This document shows positions 18,926 through 27,464 of a DNA stretch of 64,000 nucleotides, in pieces; within the stretch, counting starts at the first letter, position 1; every line of letters begins with the position of its first letter. The position numbers were made by a program, and so were the translations under genes. This stretch comes from Actinokineospora baliensis (GTDB lineage Bacteria > Actinomycetota > Actinomycetes > Mycobacteriales > Pseudonocardiaceae), in contig NZ_JAFBCK010000001.1 in NCBI RefSeq assembly GCF_016907695.1, forward strand, positions 5,444,001 through 5,508,000. The letters are read 5' to 3'. The notes beneath the pieces were generated by a model. The model was not told the origin of the DNA. It worked only from the letters and a program-made list of their open reading frames with translations, and ran no database searches.

Positions 18926-20809
18926 TCAGGGCTTCAGGGGCACGAGCGGGGTGAGCGGGTACTCGTAGTAGGGCGGCACCGGCTTGGGATCGATGGCGAC
19001 CACGACGACCCGCGGCTTCGTCCCCTTGGCGGTGAACGCCTCCGTCAGCGTCTTGGCGAGGTGTTCGGGCGCCGACACGGACCACGCGTCGGCGCCCAAC
19101 GACCGCGCGTAGGCCACCAGGTCGGGCTTGCCGATGCTGTAGTACCCGGTCCAGTCCTGCCCGGGGTCGAACCTCGCCATCCCCTGATCGGCCATGACGT
19201 GGCTGTCGTCGTTGAGCACGACCCACACCGCGGCCACCTCGTTGTGCGCGGCCGTCGACACCTCACTGCCGTGCATCAGGAACGCCGCGTCCCCGGTGAT
19301 GGCCACGCAGGTCTGGCGCGGCTGGGCCAACTTCGCCCCGACCACGGCGCTGACCGCGAACCCCATCGGCGCCATCGCCGGGGAGTTGTGCATCTCGGCG
19401 GGCGGATCGATCGTGAGGTAGTGCAAGGACCACCCGGCGCAGTTGCCGCTGTCGACGAACACGTGGGACTCGGCGGGGAGGGTGGCGTTGATCGCCGACA
19501 TCAGGTCCGTTGGCGCGATCCCCCGGTCGACCGGGGCTGTTCCCGCGGTCGCCACGGCCGGGGGGAGGGTCGACGAGAACGTCCGCTTGATCTGGGCGAT
19601 CCACTCCCGCCTGCCCTTGGCCGACCCGGGCACCTCGGCCACCATGCCCTTGGCGTAGAAGGTGCCGATGGTCCGGCCGATGTCGGCCACGATGCCCTGG
19701 GTGATGGGGAAGCTGCGGCCGATCACGGCGGGGTCGAGGTCGACCTGGATGAAGGGGCCGCGCGCCGGGACGAGCTGCCGGTCGAAGGTGTTGGCGGGCA
19801 GCAGGGTCGACGACGTCGCCGCTTGTCCGAGCTTCGACCCGAGCACCAGCAGCCCGTCGTAGTCCGGCAGGCCCTTCTGCGGCGTCACGTAGGTGAACGC
19901 CCACGGGCAGCCCGACACGCCGTAGTTGCGCAACGAGAGGTAGTGGCTCTCGGGGAACAGGCCCTTGGCCGCCGGGGTGGTCATGACCGGGATCTCGAAG
20001 CGCTCGACGAACCGCTGGAACCGGGTGGCCACCGACCGGTCGCGCAGGGCGTACCTGCACCCGTTGCCCAGCAGGATGAGCGGCCGTTCGGCCAGCAGCA
20101 GGCGGTGCAGGGCGAAGGAGACACCGGTCGTGTCGTCGTTGCTCGGGGTGACCCGGTAGCGGCCGGTCGACGTCGGGAACTGGACCCTGGGCAACACCTG
20201 CGCCGACACATCACTCGGCAGGCTGACGTGCACAGCGGCGCCGGGAACCGACCGCGCGTCGCGCAGCGCCTGCTGGAACAGGGTGGGGAAACTCCCGGCG
20301 TCGTCGACGAGCACGCTGTAGCCGTTGGCGGCCCGGTAGACGGCGTGGACGTCGAGTTCGCCGTCGACGCCCTCCTGCAGGAACCCCTTCCCGAAGTACA
20401 CCCGCGGTGCCTCGCCCGCCAGGGTCAACAGCGGGGTCCCGTTGTTGTGCGCGTTCATCGCGCCGGTGAGGGCGTTCGTGGCGCCGGGGCCGGAGGTCAC
20501 CAGGACCACGCCGAGCTCGCGCTCACCCACCCTGGCGTAGCCGTCGGCCATGTACGCCGCCCCGGACTCGTGCCGCGCGATGACGTAGCGGGGCCCGGAC
20601 TCGCGGCGCAACTTGTCCAGGATGAGCACCAGCGAGGCACCGGGCACACCGAAGATCGTGGTGACCCCCTCCAACCTGAGGTACCTCAGCACCAACTCGG
20701 CGGGGGTGACGTCGCGGAGTTCCTCGTAGTGCGCGAGGTCGTCGATTTCCTGGAGGAAAAGCCCGTCGATGTCGGTGGACAATGGTGAATCGACAACGTC
20801 ATCGGTCAT
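18926..20809 (-). CDS. Thiamine-diphosphate-dependent enzyme (acetolactate synthase/decarboxylase-like)
   Basis: A 627-aa enzyme from ATG 20809. The N-terminal Pyr domain shows GVPGASLVLILDKL, RHESGAAYMADGYARVG (catalytic Glu region) and TSGPGATNALTG. The C-terminal PP domain has ITGDAAFLMHGSE followed by VVLNDDSH, a variant of the usual GDG...NN cofactor motif (GDA...ND). Members decarboxylate 2-oxo acids and may ligate the product to an aldehyde or 2-oxo acid. It is cotranscribed with the double cyclase and divergent from the Crp-type regulator, which probably controls it. A nearby flavin amine oxidase could supply 2-oxo acids. Confidence 0.85.
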   Translation of the reverse strand: MTDDVVDSPLSTDIDGLFLQEIDDLAHYEELRDVTPAELVLRYLRLEGVTTIFGVPGASLVLILDKLRRESGPRYVIARHESGAAYMADGYARVGERELGVVLVTSGPGATNALTGAMNAHNNGTPLLTLAGEAPRVYFGKGFLQEGVDGELDVHAVYRAANGYSVLVDDAGSFPTLFQQALRDARSVPGAAVHVSLPSDVSAQVLPRVQFPTSTGRYRVTPSNDDTTGVSFALHRLLLAERPLILLGNGCRYALRDRSVATRFQRFVERFEIPVMTTPAAKGLFPESHYLSLRNYGVSGCPWAFTYVTPQKGLPDYDGLLVLGSKLGQAATSSTLLPANTFDRQLVPARGPFIQVDLDPAVIGRSFPITQGIVADIGRTIGTFYAKGMVAEVPGSAKGRREWIAQIKRTFSSTLPPAVATAGTAPVDRGIAPTDLMSAINATLPAESHVFVDSGNCAGWSLHYLTIDPPAEMHNSPAMAPMGFAVSAVVGAKLAQPRQTCVAITGDAAFLMHGSEVSTAAHNEVAAVWVVLNDDSHVMADQGMARFDPGQDWTGYYSIGKPDLVAYARSLGADAWSVSAPEHLAKTLTEAFTAKGTKPRVVVVAIDPKPVPPYYEYPLTPLVPLKP

Positions 20810-20888
20810 GACCTCAGCCCATTCTCGTGCGTGTTCGCCACCGGGGTGCCACCATGTACCAGGTCCATCCGGACGGTAGCAGAGATCG

Positions 20889-21683
20889 ATGGAGAAAATG
20901 GTCGAGCAGCGGGGGCACACCCACGACCGGTTGACCGACAAGGGGGAAGTCCGGCTGCCCGGCCCGGCCGTGCGGTCCACGGCGGACAGTCCACCGAGCG
21001 CGGCCACGGTGCGCGCGTTGGCCGCGGTGCCCGCGTTCGCCGATCTCGAGCCGTCGACGCTCGTGGAACTGGCGGCGGTGTGCGGGCACCGGTGCTACCC
21101 CAAGGGGCAGGTCATCTTCCACCGCGGCGACCCCGGCGACTACCTCTACGTCCTCGTGGAGGGTCGGGTGATGGTCGCGCTGTTCTCCGCCACCGGGGGG
21201 CGGATGGTGGTGGACACCTGCGCACCGCCCGCGGTGTTCGGCGAGGTCGCGCTGCTCGACGGCGGGGTGCGCACGGCGTCGGTGGAAACCTTGGCGCCCA
21301 CCAGGGTGTTGACGGTGGGGCGGGCCGACTTCCTCGCCCTGGTGCGCGACCACCCGGCGCTGCTGGAGTCGCTGCTGCGGGTGGTGGGCCTGCTGTTGCG
21401 CCAGACCCTGGAGCGCAATAGCGATCTGATGTTCCTCGACCTGCAGGGGCGGGTCGCGAAGAACCTGGTCCAGTTGGCCACCAGCCGCGGCGTGGTCACC
21501 CCGGCGGGGGTGACGGTGGAGTTGGGCATCACGCAGGCGGCGTTCTCCGACATGGTCGGCGGTTCCCGGCCGATGGTGAACCAGATCCTGCGCGGCCTGG
21601 TCAACCGCGGGCTGCTGTCGCTGCACGGGCGCACCGTCACGGTGCACGACCTCCCGGGACTGCGGCACCGCGCCGGGCTGTAG
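20889..21683 (+). CDS. Crp/Fnr-family transcriptional regulator
   Basis: A 264-aa protein. Residues ~40-165 form a cyclic-nucleotide-binding domain with the phosphate-cassette-like FGEVALLDGGVRTASVE. The C-terminal winged helix has VELGITQAAFSDMVGGSRPM and VNQILRGLVNRGLL, typical of Crp recognition helices. The ~45-residue N-terminal tail is extra. It is divergent (79 bp) from the operon encoding a ThDP enzyme and a double cyclase. A nucleotide cyclase next to a nucleotide-binding activator suggests a local signalling loop, although the ligand has not been shown. Confidence 0.88.
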   Translation: MEKMVEQRGHTHDRLTDKGEVRLPGPAVRSTADSPPSAATVRALAAVPAFADLEPSTLVELAAVCGHRCYPKGQVIFHRGDPGDYLYVLVEGRVMVALFSATGGRMVVDTCAPPAVFGEVALLDGGVRTASVETLAPTRVLTVGRADFLALVRDHPALLESLLRVVGLLLRQTLERNSDLMFLDLQGRVAKNLVQLATSRGVVTPAGVTVELGITQAAFSDMVGGSRPMVNQILRGLVNRGLLSLHGRTVTVHDLPGLRHRAGL

Positions 21684-21743
21684 CGGTTGTCAGATTTCGA
21701 ACACCCCCGGCGTTAGCGAGCTGACTGCGCCGCGCGGCGGTCA

Positions 21744-21761
21744 CGCGGGACCATTCCCGCG
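21744..21761. terminator. Hairpin after the Crp-type gene
   Basis: CGCGGGA (21744-21750) pairs with TCCCGCG (21755-21761) around a 4-base loop, 60 bp after the regulator stop and 90 bp before the amine oxidase start. A second, GC-rich imperfect palindrome sits just upstream. It may be a terminator or attenuator between the two genes. Confidence 0.4.
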
Positions 21762-21850
21762 AATCCGCGAGACCCCGACCACACAATGTCAGCACCGAGG
21801 TTTCTCCCACCACTCAGCTGAGTGAACCAATACCAGAAGGATTACCCAGG

Positions 21851-23500
21851 ATGGGCGATCAGGAAAAGCGTGACATCGCGATCGTCGGCGGTGGGGTGTC
21901 CGGCCTCTACGCCGCCTGGCGCATCCTGACCGACGCGCGCACCCGGCGCGGACCGCTACCGCGGGTGGTGGTCCACGAGTCGGCCGACCGGGTCGGCGGC
22001 CGCCTGCAGACCTGGCTGCCGCTCGGCCGCGACGGCGGGGTCCGGGCCGAGCTCGGCGGTATGCGGTTCCTCGACGCCCAACGCCTGCTGGTCGGCCTGC
22101 TGCCCCGGCTGGGCCTGCTCGACATCGAGCCGTTCCCCGTCGACGGGGACAACCTCCGGTTGCTGCTGCGCGGGCGCGCAACCCCGTTGACCACGCCGGA
22201 CCCCACCGAGCGGTACGAGGTGTCCGCCTCGGTGCGCGGCAAGACCGCGGGCGCCGTGCTCGACGAACTGATCCTCGAGGTGCTGGGGACCGAGGCGAAC
22301 CGGCGGGTGCTGCGGCAGCGGATCGGCAAGGACCTGCCGACCGACCGCCGCGAGTGGGACGAGGTGAAGAGCGGGCTGACCTGGCGCGGTCGCGGCCTGT
22401 GGGAGGTGGGGTTCTGGAACCTGATCAGCGACCTCCGCGACCCGGAGACCCACCAATACCTCTGCGACGCGTTCGGCTACTACAGCATGGCCGCCAACTG
22501 GAACTCGGCCGAGGTCATGCAGGAGACCCTGCTCGACTTCGGCGGCGGCTCGGCGTACCGCACCCTCGGCGCGGGCATGCAGGCCCTCCCGGACACCCTC
22601 GCCAGGCGGGTGCGCGAGCTCGGGGGCGAGATCGAGCTGGACACCCGGCTCGACTCCTTCGACCTCGGCCAGGACTCCCGCCCAGTCCTGCGCCTGGTCG
22701 GGCCGCACGGTGTGCGGACACGCGCGGTCGACGAACTGGTCCTAGGCCTGCCGCGGCGCGCGCTCGAACTGCTCGCCCCCAGCAAGGCGTTTGACCTGGT
22801 CGCCGACAGCACCCTGCGCGCACTGGTGCGGACGGTCGCGCCGGTCCCGATCTTCAAGCTCTTCCTCTGGTACCCCCAACGGTGGTGGGAGCGGTTCGGC
22901 ATCACCCAGGGGCGCTCGGTGTCCGACCTGCCGATCCGGCAGACCTACTACTTCGCGCCCAGCGGGTCGTCGCCGACCCCGGCCGGGCTCCTGATGGCCT
23001 CCTACGACGACGCCAGGGCGGTGCAGTACTGGCAGGGGCTCATCCCCCGCGGCGAACGCGGTCCCGACGAGGTGCACGCGGCCATGCGCGGGCTCGCCGA
23101 GCGAGTGGGGTGGACGGAGGAGGTCCCGTACCCGCCACCGCACCTGCAGGTCGCGGGGGCCGACATGTGCAGGCACGCCAAGGCCCAACTCGCGCGGCTG
23201 CACGGCGTGCGGGAGGACGAGATCCCCGACCCGGAGGTCGGTGCCTTCGCGGACTGGACGCGCGACCCGTACGGCGGGGGCCGGCACTTCTGGGTACCCG
23301 GCGTGGACGTGCGGGGGGCGATGACGCGGATCAAGCAGCCGCTGGGCCCCCACGCGCACGTGTACGTGGTCGGGGAGGCCTACTCCGGTATGCAGGGGTG
23401 GATCGAAGGTGCGCTGACCGCCACGGAGGTGGCGTTGCAGCGGTACTTCGCGCTCGACCGCCCGCAGTGGCTGCCCGCCGACTACTACCTCGGCTGGTAG
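21851..23500 (+). CDS. Flavin-dependent amine/L-amino-acid oxidase
   Basis: A 549-aa FAD enzyme. IAIVGGGVSGLYAAWRI at residues ~9-25 is the dinucleotide-binding GxGxxG motif. VVHESADRVGGRLQ and ELGGMRFLDAQ are the conserved second and substrate-side blocks of flavin monoamine oxidases, and VVGEAYSGMQGWIEGAL is the C-terminal FAD-contact motif. No signal peptide, so cytoplasmic. The product would be a 2-oxo acid or aldehyde, ammonia and peroxide. The SARP regulator gene starts 9 bp downstream in the same direction, so they share a transcript. L-amino-acid oxidase is the best reading; the substrate is unknown. Confidence 0.88.
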   Translation: MGDQEKRDIAIVGGGVSGLYAAWRILTDARTRRGPLPRVVVHESADRVGGRLQTWLPLGRDGGVRAELGGMRFLDAQRLLVGLLPRLGLLDIEPFPVDGDNLRLLLRGRATPLTTPDPTERYEVSASVRGKTAGAVLDELILEVLGTEANRRVLRQRIGKDLPTDRREWDEVKSGLTWRGRGLWEVGFWNLISDLRDPETHQYLCDAFGYYSMAANWNSAEVMQETLLDFGGGSAYRTLGAGMQALPDTLARRVRELGGEIELDTRLDSFDLGQDSRPVLRLVGPHGVRTRAVDELVLGLPRRALELLAPSKAFDLVADSTLRALVRTVAPVPIFKLFLWYPQRWWERFGITQGRSVSDLPIRQTYYFAPSGSSPTPAGLLMASYDDARAVQYWQGLIPRGERGPDEVHAAMRGLAERVGWTEEVPYPPPHLQVAGADMCRHAKAQLARLHGVREDEIPDPEVGAFADWTRDPYGGGRHFWVPGVDVRGAMTRIKQPLGPHAHVYVVGEAYSGMQGWIEGALTATEVALQRYFALDRPQWLPADYYLGW

Positions 23501-23509
23501 GCCGCCCCG

Positions 23510-24280
23510 ATGAACGCGCCGCACATCTCGCTGACCGGTGACGTCCGCGTCGAACTACCCGGTCGTCCGATCGCCGGGGGAAGCCCCGCGCTGCGGTCGC
23601 TGCAGGCGCGGACCGTGCTGGCGGTGCTCGTCCTCGAACGACCGCGCCCGGTCCGACGCGACGAACTGGCCGAGGTGCTCTGGCCAGACGACCGCCCGGC
23701 TTCCTGGGAGTCGGTGCTGCGCACAGCCGTCGCGCGGGTGCGAACCGCCTTGGCCGAGGCCGGGCTGGACCCGCGCACGACCATCCGCGCCGCCTTCGGC
23801 TGCTACCAGATGCACCTGCCCGACGAGACTGTGGTGGACATCGAACGAGCGGCCACCGACGTCGAGTCCGCCGGGAACCTGCCCGTGACCGAGGCGGCCC
23901 GGCTGCTGGCGCGCGCTACCCGGGTCACCAGACTGCCGCTGCTGCCGGAATCCGACGGCGAGTGGGTGACCCGCCACCGGGCCGGGCTGCGCACGATCCA
24001 CGCGCGGGGGCTGCGGGCTCTGTGCGCGGTGGAGATCGCCGCGGGCCGGATCGGTGAAGCCACCGCCGCGGCCGTCGAACTGGCCGACCTCGACCAGTTC
24101 GACGAATCAGCGCACCGCCTCCTGCTCACGACCCTCGCGGAGAACGGCAACCGCGCCCAGGCGCTGCTGACCTACGAACGCTTCCGCGTCCTGCTGGCCA
24201 CCGAACTCGGCATCGCGCCCTCCCCCGAAACCCAGGCGGCGTACCTGGATCTGCTGAACCTCGAACAGGTCAGCGCCTGA
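23510..24280 (+). CDS. Small SARP (AfsR/SARP-family) transcriptional activator
   Basis: A 256-aa protein made of an N-terminal OmpR-like winged helix (QARTVLAVLVLERPRPVRRD through RTAVARVRTALAEAGL) and a C-terminal bacterial transcriptional activation domain (LDQFDESAHRLLLTTLAENG, RVLLATELGIAPSPETQAAY). No ATPase or TPR extension is present, as in pathway-specific SARPs. It follows the amine oxidase by 9 bp and converges on the lanthipeptide genes. SARPs bind direct repeats spaced one helical turn apart near the -35 region. Such repeats occur at 27169-27198 and 44989-45018, making those promoters its likely targets. Confidence 0.9.
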   Translation: MNAPHISLTGDVRVELPGRPIAGGSPALRSLQARTVLAVLVLERPRPVRRDELAEVLWPDDRPASWESVLRTAVARVRTALAEAGLDPRTTIRAAFGCYQMHLPDETVVDIERAATDVESAGNLPVTEAARLLARATRVTRLPLLPESDGEWVTRHRAGLRTIHARGLRALCAVEIAAGRIGEATAAAVELADLDQFDESAHRLLLTTLAENGNRAQALLTYERFRVLLATELGIAPSPETQAAYLDLLNLEQVSA

Positions 24281-24330
24281 CCGCGACGGTGGCGAGCCGC
24301 GTGCGGGTCCCACACCGCGAGACCGACATG

Positions 24331-24367
24331 GCGGTGGTCCCGACCGGAATCCGGTCGGGACCACCGT
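24331..24367. terminator. Strong bidirectional terminator between SARP and lanA genes
   Basis: A perfect 17-bp inverted repeat (CGGTGGTCCCGACCGGA at 24332-24348 against its complement at 24350-24366) lies between the convergent SARP and lanthipeptide precursor genes. It would stop transcription from both sides. Confidence 0.85.
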
Positions 24368-24390
24368 GGCGATCCGCTAGGGCAAGACGA

Positions 24391-24498
24391 TCACTCGCCG
24401 TTGCCCTCACCGTCGCTGCAACCGAGGCTCAGGGTGCTCCCGGTGTCGTCCACGCGCTCCGGTTCGGCCTGGGTCTGCAGCTTCAGCACCTCGTTCAT
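24391..24498 (-). CDS. lanA: Class III lanthipeptide precursor peptide
   Basis: A 35-aa peptide from ATG 24498, with a near-perfect AGGAGGAGA ribosome site at 24504-24512 that overlaps the lanKC stop codon. The leader MNEVLKLQTQAEPERVDDTG contains VLKLQ, matching the (I/L)LxLQ recognition motif of class III leaders. The core STLSLGCSDGEGNGE has Ser-Thr-Leu-Ser-Leu-Gly-Cys, the Ser-x2-Ser-xn-Cys pattern used to form labionin or lanthionine. Only two residues separate the second Ser and the Cys, where characterised labionins usually have three or more. Only one ring system and an acidic tail are present. It is the second gene of the lanKC operon. Confidence 0.85.
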   Translation of the reverse strand: MNEVLKLQTQAEPERVDDTGSTLSLGCSDGEGNGE

Positions 24499-24510
24499 CT
24501 CGATCTCCTC

Positions 24511-27099
24511 CTATGCCGTCGACACCGCGGTTCGGTGTCGCACGTGGGGTGGGGACGCCGACACAGCGGCGTCCAGGGTGAACAGCAGGTCGGTCTGGTT
24601 CGACAGCAACCGGTGCAAGGTGAGCAGGACGCCCGCCGCCCCGGTCCACAGGTCCGCGCTGAGGCGGGACCCGAGCCCACCCGACCAGCTGACCCCGGTC
24701 GGTCCGGGGGTCGCGTACTGAAACAGGGCGCGGCCGGAATCGGTCGCCGCGAGGGCCAGTTCTGGGCGGTCCAGCAGGTGGGCGAGGTCGGCCAGGACGA
24801 AGGCGAGGCCCGCTTGGCCCTGGAAGAGACCGCCGGTCGCGGTGAAGCGGACGGTGAGGGCGCGCAGGCAACCGTCGAGGGTTGGCGCCAGGTCCGGTTC
24901 CGGTCGGTGGCTGAGGTACCTGGCGAGCACGTGGGCGTACCCCGCGCTCCCGGTGTGGAGGTACGGCAGGTTGCGGTGGTCGGCGCGGGACGGGTGGAAG
25001 CCGATCGCGTCGGTCGGCCACGGCCTGGAGTGCGCCAGTTCCTCCCGCAGCAGGCGGAATCCGCGGTCGAGGTGCGCGCCATCACCGGTGAAACGGGCCA
25101 GGTAGTAGAGCGCGAGCGCGATCCCGGTGCGGCCGTTGGCGAGGCCGCTGGCGTCGTCCGCGCCCAGCCAGTCCACCAGTGGCTCGCCGTCCGGGACGCG
25201 TTCGAGGAGTTGGCTCGCCCGGTCGAGGTGGTTCGGGTCGGCGGTGCGGCCGTACGCGGCGAGTTCGGCCATGGCCACACCCGCCGCACCACCCCCGAGC
25301 GTGCCGGACCGCCGGACGAGCGGGTGCTCGTTGGCCGCGGCGAGCAGTCGAGCGGCCGCATCGTCCTCTCCGAGGTCGGCGAGCACCCACGCGACGCCTG
25401 CGGTGCCGAGGAACAGACCGGGCGGCAGGCTCTCGGCCAGTGCCTGATCTCTTACCCTGCCAACGATCCGCGGGTCGACGGGTTCACCCACAGCACGAAG
25501 TGCGTGCAGCACACCAGCTGTACCGTGCCCGACGCACACCGTGTTGGTGCGCAACCCATCCGGTGCGGGCGGGTAGGTCCACCGGCGCCGGTCGAGGTCG
25601 GCCGCGGCGGCCAGTGCCGCGGCGGTGCGCTCGCGGAGCCAACGCAGGTGCGATTCGGGATCGGCGACGACCGCCGCGGGGCTGGGCAACGCGCGGGCCG
25701 CCGTGCGCGGGTGGTGCCTGGTCACGGCCCGCCACAACCGGTCGGGCACCGGGGCGAACTCGGTCAACCCGGCCCGCAGGTGGTCGAGCACCTCCGGGCA
25801 ACGCCGCGCGATCGGGTGCAGCGGGAAGACGAGCAGCTGAGCGATCGCGGCGAGCCCGTGGCGGTCGTAGTCGGTGGGCCCTGTGACGGTTGCCCGTGGT
25901 GGCAGGTAACCAGGGTCGCCGATCACGTGGAAGGGCTCGGCGAGGCTGCGCGCCGCTTCGAAGTCGACCAGGCGGACGTTGTCGTCGTCATCGACCATGA
26001 TGTTGCCGGGCTGGAGGTCGACGAAGACGTACCCCAGTGCGTGGAGCCTGGTGATGGCGTTCTCGACCTGGTCCAGGATGGCCCGGCCGCGCCGGTAGTA
26101 GTCCGCGAACGCGGTCCTCGGCTGCGCGACCCGGATGGCGGGCGCGTGCTCGATGGTCCACGCCCGCAACGTCTTTCCCGGGATGTGCTCGGTGACCAGG
26201 TAGGTGTGTTCCCAATGGGTGAAGTGGTCAAGGGGCTGCGGGCACAACCCGGGTGCGGCGGCGTGCACTGCCCGCAGCACCAGGTATTCGTGCTCGAGTC
26301 GGGCCTGGGCGTCGCGCCCATCGCCGAGGTAGCCGTTGTGGGCTCTGGCTTCCTTGATGAACACCGCCTGCCCCGCCCCGGTGCGCGCCCGGTACGCCCC
26401 ACCCGCGTTGCTGTGCTGCAACACGGCCTCGAACGTGTAGCCGCGGAAGGCGACGGGCTCGTCGTCGGCTACCCTCGCGGCTGGCGCGAACGGATCGACA
26501 ACCCCGTGCGGCAGCCGGAACTCCGGGCGCCGCTCGTCGAGGACCACCAGCCCGTCGGGCGTGCGCGTGGTGTGGGTCCAGGTGCCATCGGCCTCAACCC
26601 GCCCCTGGTCGACAAAGGCACCGTACCGATAGGACACACACCGCGACTCGCCGAACCGGCGGTCGGTGAGCACGTACGGTCCCGCGACGCCTGCCAAGTC
26701 CCGCTCCAGGTCCACCATCAGCTCACGCGCGGCGTCGGCCGTGGCCGGGTAGGCGGCGCAGAACTTGCCGCTCTGGACCCGGTTGGCGTGCTTCCCGTGC
26801 GACCGCAGGAAGTGGTCGCGACCGGCCAGGTGCTTGAACGGCACGGCCAACCGCACGCACGCCGCGGTCACCACGTCCAACACGACTTGGGCGTTGGCCA
26901 GCGACGCGCTGACGTGCACCTTCCACCCCTGCGCGGGCAACACGACACCCGGCGGCTCCCAGCAGCTCCACACGTCACGGTCCCGACGCCGCCACCCGAC
27001 CGGCGGCACCCCAGGCTCGAACCGGCGTCCCGGGTCGGCGTCGGCCAACGGCCCGAAGAGGTCCGGGTCGGCGAAGGTGTACTGCGCATCGGCGAACAC
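24511..27099 (-). CDS. lanKC: Class III lanthipeptide synthetase LanKC
   Basis: An 862-aa enzyme from GTG 27099, behind GGAGGAG. Residues 1-220 are the lyase-type domain (KHANRVQSGKFCAAYP, DRRFGESRCVSYRYGA). Residues ~230-500 are a Ser/Thr-kinase-like domain with FVDLQPGN near 357 and DFE near 376, replacing the standard HRD and DFG. Residues ~520-862 are LanC-like (GHGTAGVLHAL, GLFLGTAGVAW). The zinc ligands of true LanC are not evident, as usual for class III. It phosphorylates, dehydrates and cyclises Ser/Thr/Cys in the precursor encoded immediately downstream. No dedicated ABC exporter is adjacent. Confidence 0.95.
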   Translation of the reverse strand: MFADAQYTFADPDLFGPLADADPGRRFEPGVPPVGWRRRDRDVWSCWEPPGVVLPAQGWKVHVSASLANAQVVLDVVTAACVRLAVPFKHLAGRDHFLRSHGKHANRVQSGKFCAAYPATADAARELMVDLERDLAGVAGPYVLTDRRFGESRCVSYRYGAFVDQGRVEADGTWTHTTRTPDGLVVLDERRPEFRLPHGVVDPFAPAARVADDEPVAFRGYTFEAVLQHSNAGGAYRARTGAGQAVFIKEARAHNGYLGDGRDAQARLEHEYLVLRAVHAAAPGLCPQPLDHFTHWEHTYLVTEHIPGKTLRAWTIEHAPAIRVAQPRTAFADYYRRGRAILDQVENAITRLHALGYVFVDLQPGNIMVDDDDNVRLVDFEAARSLAEPFHVIGDPGYLPPRATVTGPTDYDRHGLAAIAQLLVFPLHPIARRCPEVLDHLRAGLTEFAPVPDRLWRAVTRHHPRTAARALPSPAAVVADPESHLRWLRERTAAALAAAADLDRRRWTYPPAPDGLRTNTVCVGHGTAGVLHALRAVGEPVDPRIVGRVRDQALAESLPPGLFLGTAGVAWVLADLGEDDAAARLLAAANEHPLVRRSGTLGGGAAGVAMAELAAYGRTADPNHLDRASQLLERVPDGEPLVDWLGADDASGLANGRTGIALALYYLARFTGDGAHLDRGFRLLREELAHSRPWPTDAIGFHPSRADHRNLPYLHTGSAGYAHVLARYLSHRPEPDLAPTLDGCLRALTVRFTATGGLFQGQAGLAFVLADLAHLLDRPELALAATDSGRALFQYATPGPTGVSWSGGLGSRLSADLWTGAAGVLLTLHRLLSNQTDLLFTLDAAVSASPPHVRHRTAVSTA

Positions 27100-27153
27100 T
27101 GTGCCGCTCCTCCGCTCGGTCGACGAGCACGGTCGGTGATTGCGTCAAAGCGA

Positions 27154-27198
27154 ACCGTACGCAGCTCACGCAGACCGACCGCAGATCGAGCGCAGACC
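27154..27198 (-). promoter_or_regulatory. Putative SARP-dependent promoter of lanKC
   Basis: On the + strand, CGCAGACC, CGCAGATC and CGCAGACC start at 27169, 27180 and 27191, an exact 11-bp period. Seen from the gene they are GGTCTGCG direct repeats, followed 9 bases later by TACGGT (27159-27154), a good -10 hexamer. The start codon is 55 bp downstream. Repeats at one helical turn replacing a -35 box are the known SARP target layout. The same arrangement precedes the operon at 44938. Confidence 0.75.
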
Positions 27199-27350
27199 GC
27201 GTTCGACGACGAGGACTTCGGCGGCACAGACCCCAAGTACCTCCTCGTCAAACTCTGATCACGAAGCAGGGCAACACTTCCGTATCCCACCGCTCGTCGT
27301 CGTAAGATCAACGAGCCAGCCGCCCACCCCTGTCGAGAAAGGCCGCACCC

Positions 27351-27446
27351 ATGCGCAAGTGGCTCCCCCTTGTCCTGACCGCCCTCACCTTCGCCACCCT
27401 CTCCCGGATCTCCGACGTCGCCCCAGTCCTCATCGGCGGCCTCTGA
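27351..27446 (+). CDS. Possible small hydrophobic peptide (31 aa)
   Basis: ATG 27351 follows GAGAAAGG at a suitable distance and opens a 31-codon frame encoding MRKWLPLVLTALTFATLSRI and a short hydrophobic end. A basic start and one hydrophobic helix fit a single-pass or secreted micropeptide. It lies in the gap between the lanKC promoter and the convergent DUF6939-type gene. No homologue was recognised, so it could be spurious. Confidence 0.35.
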   Translation: MRKWLPLVLTALTFATLSRISDVAPVLIGGL

Positions 27447-27464
27447 CGCTTCTCCGCCCCGCAG

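Noticed and set aside
24289..27258. A 989-codon open frame on the + strand across the lanthipeptide genes
   Set aside because: It mirrors lanKC on the opposite strand, lacks any recognisable domain, and is explained by GC-rich codon bias keeping antisense frames open.
27138..27258. Possible + strand peptide ending in DPKYLLVKL
   Set aside because: It has only a GTG start without a ribosome site and overlaps the 11-bp repeats of the lanKC promoter.
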